Shown: in pieces, positions 25,703 to 30,923 of the stretch
How the letters are laid out: the number at the start of each line of letters is the position of its first letter
Position numbering within the stretch: position 1 is the stretch's first letter
Assembly (NCBI GenBank): GCA_964415605.1
Contig: CAYQBA010000032.1
Coordinates: 1-30,923 of the forward strand
Length of the DNA stretch: 30,923 nt
Source of the DNA: UCB3 sp964415605
GTDB taxonomy: Bacteria; Chloroflexota; Anaerolineae; Epilineales; Epilineaceae
Direction of reading: 5' to 3'
The notes under the pieces: model-generated
The model's input: only the letters and a program-made list of their open reading frames with translations
What the model was told of the DNA's origin: nothing
The model's database searches: none
Program-made: the position numbers and the translations under genes

Positions 25703-26989
25703 ATGGTGGCGGGGCGATCGGCGGACGTGATCGTGCTGGGGCTGGGGGCGATGGGCGGCGCGGCGCTGCACCATCTGGCGGCGCGCGGGGTGCGGGTGCT
25801 GGGGATCGAGCAGTTCGAGGTGGGGCACGACCGGGGCAGCTCGCACGGCGAGACACGGATCATCCGCAAGGCCTACTTCGAGCACCCGGACTACGTGCCG
25901 CTGCTCGAGCGGGCGTACAGGCTGTGGGCGGAGCTAGAGACCGCGACGGGGGAGCGGCTCTTCGACCGCACGGGGCTGTTGTTGATCGGCGCTCCGGAGG
26001 GCCGGGTGGCGGCGGGGGTGCGCCGGTCACGGGCGCTGCACGGGCTGGCGGTGGACGACTTGGGGCCGGCGGCGGTGGCGGCGCGCTTCCCGGAGCTCGG
26101 GTGCGGCAACGGGATGACGGGCTTGTTCGAGGCGGATGCGGGACAGCTCCGGGTGGAGGCATGCGTCCGGGCGCACGTGGCGCGGGCGCAGGCGATGGGC
26201 GCCCGGGTGCTGACGGGTGAGCGGGTGACGGGCTGGCGGGCGGACGGGGACGGTGTGACGGTGCGCACGGCGTCGGCGGAACATCGGGCGGGATCGCTGG
26301 TGATCGCGGCGGGGGCATGGTCGGCGCGGATGCTGGCGGACCTCGGGCTGCCGCTGGTGGTGCGGCGGCGGGTGCAGCTGTGGTTCGCGACGGAGGATCC
26401 GGCGTTGTCGCTGGCGGGTGGGTGCCCGGTGTTTGCGTACGACCTGCCGGAGGGGTTCTTCTACGGCTTCCCGGCGCGGGAGGGGCGGATGAAGGTGGCC
26501 TGTCATTCGGGCGCGGGGGTGGGTGATGGCGGCGGCGCAGCGAATGGCGTTGCCGGCGGGGATGACGGAAACGGGGACGGAGGAGATGGCGGCGCGCAGC
26601 GGGCCAGGGATGGCGCGGAGGCGAGCGGGGACGGCTCGGCCGGCCGGGATCGCGAGGTCGACCCGGACGGGCTGGACCGGTCGCTCCGGGCGGCGGACGT
26701 GGCGCCGGTGGCGCGGTTTCTCGCGGACTGGGTGCCGGGGGTGGGCCGAGAGCCGCTCGCGCATTGCGTGTGCATGTACACGCTGACACCGGACGAGCAC
26801 TTCGTCATCGATCGGCACCCACGCCACGCCAACGTCTGCTTCGCGGCGGGCTTCAGCGGTCACGGCTTCAAGTTCGCCCCGCTGGTGGGCTCGGTGCTGG
26901 CGGACCTGGCGACGACGGGGGTGACGTGGGAGGCGGTGGGCTTCCTGGGGTTGGGTGCGCGGCGGTGGGGGGCGGCGCGGGGGAAGTAG
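25703..26989 (+). CDS. Monomeric sarcosine oxidase / N-methyltryptophan oxidase family flavoprotein
   Basis: These enzymes oxidatively demethylate N-methyl amino acids with covalent FAD, releasing formaldehyde and H2O2. The 428-residue product has the FAD fold VIVLGLGAMGGAALHHLA (GLGAMGG at 13-19), GSSHGETRIIRKAYFEHPDYV, GLFEADAGQLR and the C-terminal CMYTLTPDEHFVIDRHP, in which Cys357 matches the flavinylated cysteine (Cys315 of Bacillus MSOX), and AAGFSGHGFKFAPLVGSVLADL. The substrate is not determined. Residues about 270-318 are a Gly/Asp/Ala-rich low-complexity insert absent from usual members. The ATG at 25703 follows AGGGAGG by 6 bases; upstream in-frame ATGs lack support. The coding strand is strikingly G-rich compared with neighbours. 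Confidence 0.9.
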   Translation: MVAGRSADVIVLGLGAMGGAALHHLAARGVRVLGIEQFEVGHDRGSSHGETRIIRKAYFEHPDYVPLLERAYRLWAELETATGERLFDRTGLLLIGAPEGRVAAGVRRSRALHGLAVDDLGPAAVAARFPELGCGNGMTGLFEADAGQLRVEACVRAHVARAQAMGARVLTGERVTGWRADGDGVTVRTASAEHRAGSLVIAAGAWSARMLADLGLPLVVRRRVQLWFATEDPALSLAGGCPVFAYDLPEGFFYGFPAREGRMKVACHSGAGVGDGGGAANGVAGGDDGNGDGGDGGAQRARDGAEASGDGSAGRDREVDPDGLDRSLRAADVAPVARFLADWVPGVGREPLAHCVCMYTLTPDEHFVIDRHPRHANVCFAAGFSGHGFKFAPLVGSVLADLATTGVTWEAVGFLGLGARRWGAARGK

Positions 26990-27052
26990 GAAGGCCGATC
27001 CGCCCAGCGAAAGGGCGTTGCAGACCGCTCATGACACCTGGCTTCCCGTGCC

Positions 27053-27073
27053 GCCGGTCCCACCGCCGGCTTT
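27053..27073 (+). terminator. Weak terminator candidate after the sarcosine oxidase homologue
   Basis: GCCGG (27053-27057) and CCGGC (27066-27070) pair around an 8-base loop, followed by TTT. It is 63 bases after the stop; the short stem makes it doubtful. Confidence 0.3.
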
Positions 27074-27083
27074 CAGTGCCTCC

Positions 27084-27953
27084 CTACTTCGTCACCACCA
27101 CCTCCAGATAATCCCCCGGCACCACCAATGCGCCGTCGCCCGCCCGGTTCCACCGCGCGAGGAACGCCACGAGCTCCGCGTGCAGCGCCGCCTGGCCTGT
27201 GGCGTCCAGCGCCGCGAACGCCCGGTGCGTCGGGCCGTACCACGTGCGGAAGACCTCGATCCAGTGCGCCGCCGAGCGGTAGCGGAAGACGAAGGGCTTG
27301 CGCGCCACCTCGACGCGCGTCGCCCCGTCGAACAGCTCCGCCAGCCGCGCCTCCGCGCCCCATTCCATCGGGGAGCGCAAGCCCGCCGGCGGCGGCACGA
27401 ACGCGCTGACCACCCGGAAGAGCTCGCCGATGAAACTGTCCGGCGTCCAGTTGGCCAGACCGATCCGCCCGCCCGGCCGCGCCACCCGCATGAGCTCGGC
27501 GGCCGCCCGCGGCTGGTCCGGGGCGAACATCACCCCGAACGTCGACAAGACCACGTCAAACGACCCGTCGCCGAACGGCAGGTTCTCGGCGTCCGCGACT
27601 TTGAACGTCGCCGACAGCCGCTCCGCCTCGGCCCGCTTCCGGCCGTCCTCGAGCAGCTCCGGCACGTAGTCCGTCGACACCACCTCCGCGAAGCGCCGCG
27701 CCGCCGCCAGCGATGCGTTGCCGTTGCCCGCCGCGACGTCCAGCACCCGTTCCGTGGCCAGCAAGTCGACCGCCTCGCACAGCGACTCGCCCACGATCTG
27801 CAGCGTCACCCCGATCCGCCCGAAGTCGCCCGAGGCCCAGGTGGCCTGCTGCCTGGCCTTGATCGCGGCGAGGTCAGGCACCGCCGCGGTCGGCGCGCCC
27901 AGCGCCACGCCCGACGTCGGCGCGGACGGCGGGGTCAAGGTCGATACGTTCAT
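27084..27953 (-). CDS. Class I SAM-dependent methyltransferase
   Basis: The 289-residue product is a UbiE/Methyltransf_11-like methyltransferase. Motif I is VLDVAAGNGN (70-79), binding SAM; the acidic residue after strand two lies in VVSTDYVPELL; motif II/post-I segments are VADAENLPFGDGSFDVVLSTFGVMFAPD, and ELMRVARPGGRIGLANW is the typical strand-four/five region. Substrate is unknown; small-molecule or quinone-like acceptors are common in the family. AAAGGA lies 8 bases upstream of the ATG. It is transcribed divergently from an AraC-type regulator gene 206 bases away, a layout often meaning local regulation, which is inference here. Confidence 0.92.
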   Translation of the reverse strand: MNVSTLTPPSAPTSGVALGAPTAAVPDLAAIKARQQATWASGDFGRIGVTLQIVGESLCEAVDLLATERVLDVAAGNGNASLAAARRFAEVVSTDYVPELLEDGRKRAEAERLSATFKVADAENLPFGDGSFDVVLSTFGVMFAPDQPRAAAELMRVARPGGRIGLANWTPDSFIGELFRVVSAFVPPPAGLRSPMEWGAEARLAELFDGATRVEVARKPFVFRYRSAAHWIEVFRTWYGPTHRAFAALDATGQAALHAELVAFLARWNRAGDGALVVPGDYLEVVVTK

Positions 27954-28159
27954 ACAAACATCCTTTCGATATCATTGGCGTTCAACTCCGACCGACCGCG
28001 TTGGTGGCCGGCATCACGATGCGTACAGCATGCCGTATCCCGTGGCGCCCGCGCTTGACCGATCGTCGGACGAACTTGATCGCGCGTCCGGAATCGCGGG
28101 CCGCGCCCGCGGCACGGCACCTGGCGCCCACGTCACCCGATCGGTTCCCCGGAGGATCC

Positions 28160-29176
28160 ATGAGCGGAGACATCTTGTCCGACCTGCTGCGCGCCGTCAG
28201 GCTGCGGGGCGCGCTCTTCTACTACATCGAAGGCTCGTCGCCGTGGGTCGCCGAGGCGCCGGCCGCCCGCGACATCATTCCCGCCATCATGCCCGGCGTC
28301 GGGCACATGATCGAGTTCCACGGGGTTGTCGAGGGCGGGTGTTGGGCCACCACCGGCCGCGAGGCACCCATTCGGCTGGCTGCCGGCGACGTGATCCTCT
28401 TTCCCCAAGGCGATCCGCACGTGCTGGCGAGTGCCCCCGGCATGCGTGTGCCCAACCCCGACCCGAGCTTTTTCTTCTCTCCCCGCCCCCCGCAGCTCCC
28501 ATACGCCCTCAGCCTGCGGGGCGCGGAGATCACCACCGCGCGCCTCGACGGCGGCGGGCTGGACCGCGCCATCATCGTGTGCGGCTTTCTCGGCCTCGAC
28601 GCCCGGCCCTTCAACCCCCTCATGGCCGCCCTGCCGCGCGTCATCCATGTCACGGGAAGCACGCTTGGCTCGGACTCGTGGGTGCGGACCTTCCTGAACG
28701 CTATCGTCCTCGAGTCCAACCAGAAGCGCCCCGGCGGCGAGGCCGTGCTCGAGCGCATGAGCGAGATGCTCTTCGTCGAGGTGCTGCGCCGGCACATCGA
28801 CTCCCTTCCGGCCGACCAGACCGGGTGGCTGGCCGGCATGCGCGACTCGGTGGTCGGCCGCGCGCTGGCCCTCATGCACGAGCGCCCCGGCGCCCCCTGG
28901 ACCCTCGAACGCCTTGGCGATGCCGCCGGCCTCTCGCGGTCAGCGCTGCACGAACGCTTCACCCACTACATCGGGCAGCCCCCGATGCAGTACCTCGCTC
29001 AGTGGCGGATGCAGGTCGCCGCCGGCCGGCTGCGCGACACGAACGCCAAGCTGATCGAGGTCGCGCTGGACGTCGGCTACGACAGCGAGGCGGCCTTCTC
29101 GCGTGCCTTCAAGCGGCTTGTCGGCGAGTCTCCGGGGGCGTGGCGGCGGCAGCCCCGGGCCGGTCACGCCGGGTAG
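28160..29176 (+). CDS. AraC-family transcriptional regulator with cupin sensor domain
   Basis: The 338-residue product joins an N-terminal cupin-type ligand domain (residues 1 to about 195, with GAPIRLAAGDVILFPQGDPHVL-like strands) to a C-terminal AraC DNA-binding domain. The latter has two helix-turn-helix units: WTLERLGDAAGLSRSALHERF and the IEVALDVGYDSEAAFSRAFKR signature, ending in GESPGAWRR. Such cupin_6-type regulators usually control neighbouring oxidoreductase or transporter genes in response to a small molecule. The ATG at 28160 is fixed by GGAGG (28151-28155); a longer in-frame opening from 28001 has no site. The divergent methyltransferase gene is the most likely target besides itself, though no operator was identified with confidence. 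Confidence 0.92.
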   Translation: MSGDILSDLLRAVRLRGALFYYIEGSSPWVAEAPAARDIIPAIMPGVGHMIEFHGVVEGGCWATTGREAPIRLAAGDVILFPQGDPHVLASAPGMRVPNPDPSFFFSPRPPQLPYALSLRGAEITTARLDGGGLDRAIIVCGFLGLDARPFNPLMAALPRVIHVTGSTLGSDSWVRTFLNAIVLESNQKRPGGEAVLERMSEMLFVEVLRRHIDSLPADQTGWLAGMRDSVVGRALALMHERPGAPWTLERLGDAAGLSRSALHERFTHYIGQPPMQYLAQWRMQVAAGRLRDTNAKLIEVALDVGYDSEAAFSRAFKRLVGESPGAWRRQPRAGHAG

Positions 29177-29203
29177 CGGCGATCACCGGCGGGCCTCGTC
29201 ATA

Positions 29204-29212
29204 TGGTAGAAT
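29204..29212 (+). promoter_or_regulatory. Extended -10 promoter of the acetyltransferase gene
   Basis: TG, one base, then TAGAAT (29207-29212) form an extended -10 box with one mismatch, 28 bases after the araC-type stop and about 110 bases before the ATG. A small TGGGG/CCCCA hairpin (29250-29263) lies in the resulting leader. Confidence 0.5.
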
Positions 29213-29320
29213 CGCCCCATTCAACCGCGGCGTCGTGCTCGCTGCCTGTGGGGCGCTCCCCAATCTGGCCTCGCTGCGGCGAAGGGCCGGCGACCGCCAT
29301 CACCAGAAGGAGAGGACGCC

Positions 29321-29902
29321 ATGCTGCACGGCAAGATCGTCGTCCTGCGCGCCATGGAGCGCGCCGACATCCCGCGCATGTGGGAGTTCGCCCAGGACAT
29401 GGACCTCGGCCTCGTCACCGGCGCCGGCGGCCGGCCGACGCCGCTGGCCACCATGGAGCGCATCTACGAGGAGAAGTGGTCGGGGCGCGAGGCCGACAGC
29501 GTCCGCTGGGGCATCGAAGGCCACGGCACGCTCATCGGCGGTGCCGAGCTGTACGACATCGAGTGGCTCAACCGCTCCGCCGCCCTCGCCGTGTGGATCG
29601 GCGACCGCGCCTACCGCCGCCGCGGGTGCGCCAGCGACGCGATGCGTCTGGCCCTCAACTATGCCTTCAAGCTGCTCGGGCTGAACCGCATCTACTACCT
29701 CGCCGCCGAGGCCAACGAGGGCGCCGTCAAGGCCTACCTGTCCGCCGGCTTCAAGGAAGAGGGACGGATGCGGCAGGCCCTTTACCGCGATGGCCGCTAC
29801 CACGACGTCATCGGGCTCGGCATCCTCCGAGAAGAGTGGCGGGACGAGACGCCGCTGCAGACCCTGGATCAGTTCATGCGACAGGAGCAGGGGCGGTACT
29901 AG
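29321..29902 (+). CDS. GNAT-family N-acetyltransferase (RimJ/RimL-like)
   Basis: The 193-residue product has the GNAT fold of the RimJ/RimL (Acetyltransf_3) group: VVLRAMERADIPRMWEFAQD at the N-terminus, GGAELYDIEWLNRSAALAVWIGD for strands 3-4, the acetyl-CoA pyrophosphate loop YRRRGCASDAMRLALNYAF (R-x-x-G-x-[GA] motif) and NEGAVKAYLSAGFKEEGRMRQAL with the usual Asn and Tyr near the thiol. Substrate could be a protein N-terminus, spermidine or an antibiotic; nothing in the context decides. AGAAGGAGAGG gives an excellent ribosome binding site. It is a single-gene unit with its own promoter and a convergent neighbour. Confidence 0.93.
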   Translation: MLHGKIVVLRAMERADIPRMWEFAQDMDLGLVTGAGGRPTPLATMERIYEEKWSGREADSVRWGIEGHGTLIGGAELYDIEWLNRSAALAVWIGDRAYRRRGCASDAMRLALNYAFKLLGLNRIYYLAAEANEGAVKAYLSAGFKEEGRMRQALYRDGRYHDVIGLGILREEWRDETPLQTLDQFMRQEQGRY

Positions 29903-29920
29903 GCCCGCTTGCCCGCGGCC

Positions 29921-29955
29921 GGGCAGGGGCGACCCCGGGCGGGTCGTCCCTGCCC
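29921..29955. terminator. 15-bp hairpin between convergent acetyltransferase and LapA-domain genes
   Basis: The arms 29921-29935 and 29941-29955 pair over 15 bases with one G-U pair and a 5-base loop. It starts 19 bases after the acetyltransferase stop and lies downstream of the convergent gene. No T-run. Confidence 0.65.
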
Positions 29956-30001
29956 CGGATCGCGCGCGGCCCTCACGGCCGAGACCGCCGCCGCCTCCCC
30001 A

Positions 30002-30490
30002 TCACCCCGTCGCGCCGCCGTCCGCGGGACCGCCCGCCCCGCCGATCCCCGCGCGCTCCAGGCGGTCCTCGATCTGCCCGAGGTGCGCCGTCAGGATGTT
30101 GGCGCGCTCGGCCGCCTCGGCGCGCAGCCGGCCCGCCTCATCCGCCACCGCCTGACGCAGCGCCGCCGACTCCGCCGCCACTGCCGCTTGCAGCTCGGTG
30201 ATGCGCGACAGCTCCGCCGCGTCCGCCAGCTTGTGCGCCGCGTCCGCCTCGCGCGCGTAGCGCCGGAACTCCATGAGCGCCGCCGTCCGCTGCGTGGCCA
30301 TGAGCAACAGCAGCACGAGCGCCACGCCGCCCAGGATGCCCAGCATGACGAGGCCGAGCGGTGCCGGGACGACCGAGAAGAACACCACCAGGTCCGTCGG
30401 CGCCGTGAACGCCGCCCAGTTCTGGCTGACGAACACCGCCAGGAGGACGGCCAGCAGCCCGATCACGATCACCCGCCACGAGATCCGCAT
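30002..30490 (-). CDS. LapA-domain (DUF1049) membrane protein with coiled-coil tail
   Basis: The 162-residue product has two transmembrane helices, about 5-22 (RVIVIGLLAVLLAVFVSQN) and about 37-62 (APLGLVMLGILGGVALVLLLL), joined by the FTAPTDLVVFFSVVP loop that marks the LapA/DUF1049 domain, then about 95 residues of heptad-like, Ala/Glu/Arg-rich helix predicted to be a coiled coil in the cytoplasm. In enterobacteria LapA/LapB regulate LPS synthesis; in other phyla the role is unknown, so I do not transfer it. ATG at 30490 was chosen over a longer frame to 30637 because GGGAGG precedes it and the ABC gene ends just 1 base upstream, which implies co-transcription. Confidence 0.85.
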   Translation of the reverse strand: MRISWRVIVIGLLAVLLAVFVSQNWAAFTAPTDLVVFFSVVPAPLGLVMLGILGGVALVLLLLMATQRTAALMEFRRYAREADAAHKLADAAELSRITELQAAVAAESAALRQAVADEAGRLRAEAAERANILTAHLGQIEDRLERAGIGGAGGPADGGATG

Positions 30491-30491
30491 C

Positions 30492-30923
30492 TCACGCCTC
30501 CCCTTGCGCTTGCGCCGACGGGCCCGGGCCGGACGCACCGGCCCCGAGCGCGCCGAACTGCTTGTGGTGGAGGTCGGCGTACGCGCCCCCGCGGGCCAGC
30601 AGCTCCGCGTGCGAGCCTTGCTCCACGATCCGCCCATCGATCAGGACCACCACCCGGTCCGCCCGCCGCACCGTCGACAGCCGATGCGCGATGACGAGGC
30701 TCGTCCGCCCCTGCATCAGCGCTTCGAGCCCCGCCTGGATGCGCGCCTCGGTGCGGGTGTCGATGTTGGCCGTCGCCTCGTCCAGCAGCAGGATCCGCGG
30801 CTGCAGCAGCGCCGCGCGCGCCAGCGCCACGAGCTGCCGCTGCCCCGCGCTGAGCGCCCCGCCGCGCTCGCCGAGGGGCGTCGCGTAGCCCTCCGGCAGC
30901 GCGGCGATGGCCTCGTGCGCCCC
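30492..30923 (-). CDS. ABC transporter ATP-binding protein, C-terminal part (5' end outside window)
   Basis: The frame is open to the right edge. The visible 143 residues are the end of a nucleotide-binding domain: GAHEAIAALPEGYATPLGERGGALSAGQRQL with the signature motif LSAGQ, Walker B ILLLDEATANID with the catalytic Glu, the D-loop and the H-loop VIAHRLSTV, then VVLIDGRIVEQGSHAELLARGGAYADLHHKQF. This pattern is that of type I exporters of the MdlB/LmrA class, so a fused membrane domain upstream is expected but not seen. The last 25 residues are a Gly/Ala/Pro tail. The substrate cannot be inferred. It ends 1 base before the LapA-domain gene. Confidence 0.9.
   Translation of the reverse strand, partial: GAHEAIAALPEGYATPLGERGGALSAGQRQLVALARAALLQPRILLLDEATANIDTRTEARIQAGLEALMQGRTSLVIAHRLSTVRRADRVVVLIDGRIVEQGSHAELLARGGAYADLHHKQFGALGAGASGPGPSAQAQGEA

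Overview
This is a very GC-rich (about 70% by eye) bacterial chromosome segment, almost fully coding, with short intergenic gaps and genes in co-directional runs. I see no insertion sequence, prophage, CRISPR array, rRNA or tRNA. The gene content fits an uncultivated Chloroflexota (Anaerolineae/Ardenticatenia-like) bacterium: secreted proteins with Thr/Pro-rich linkers, an Obg with an OCT tail, a bacterial translin-family protein, a zinc-ribbon-free topoisomerase I with C-terminal repeats, and a compact heme cluster. The phylum is my inference and is not proven by any single gene.

Layout. Positions 1-769 hold the C-terminal part of a PpiC-type foldase, followed by ftsH (993-2825); both act in protein quality control. 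A gene-poor, less GC-rich gap (2826-3167) follows. A six-gene minus-strand operon (7461 down to 3168) then reads: GAF protein, translin-family protein, obg, nadD, an orphan lipoprotein, rdgB. Its genes overlap or lie a few bases apart, so they are probably translationally coupled. Divergent from it is a LytR-CpsA-Psr cell-wall ligase gene (7672-8847). Next is a plus-strand tetrapyrrole operon, hemA-hemC-hemD-hemB-hemE-hemY (9009-15783), covering glutamyl-tRNA to the porphyrin(ogen) oxidation step except for hemL, and closed by a U-tailed terminator.

From about 15.9 kb the window carries envelope and surface genes: a secreted double-LysM protein with a near-consensus sigma70 promoter, a large secreted four-module protein (minus), topA (plus), a CNNM/CBS/CorC membrane protein, a DUF4352-like lipoprotein interrupted by an apparent one-base frameshift, and a secreted kelch protein with a cysteine-containing C-terminal domain. 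The right end holds a sarcosine-oxidase-family flavoenzyme with a low-complexity insert, a divergent methyltransferase/AraC-regulator pair, a GNAT acetyltransferase, a LapA-domain membrane protein and the 3' end of an ABC exporter gene.

I found no wholly new system. The best leads are the translin protein embedded in the obg/nadD/rdgB operon, the two uncharacterised secreted architectures, the frameshifted lipoprotein and the insert in the sarcosine oxidase homologue. Positions of motifs come from manual counting; family names rest on motif recognition without database searches.
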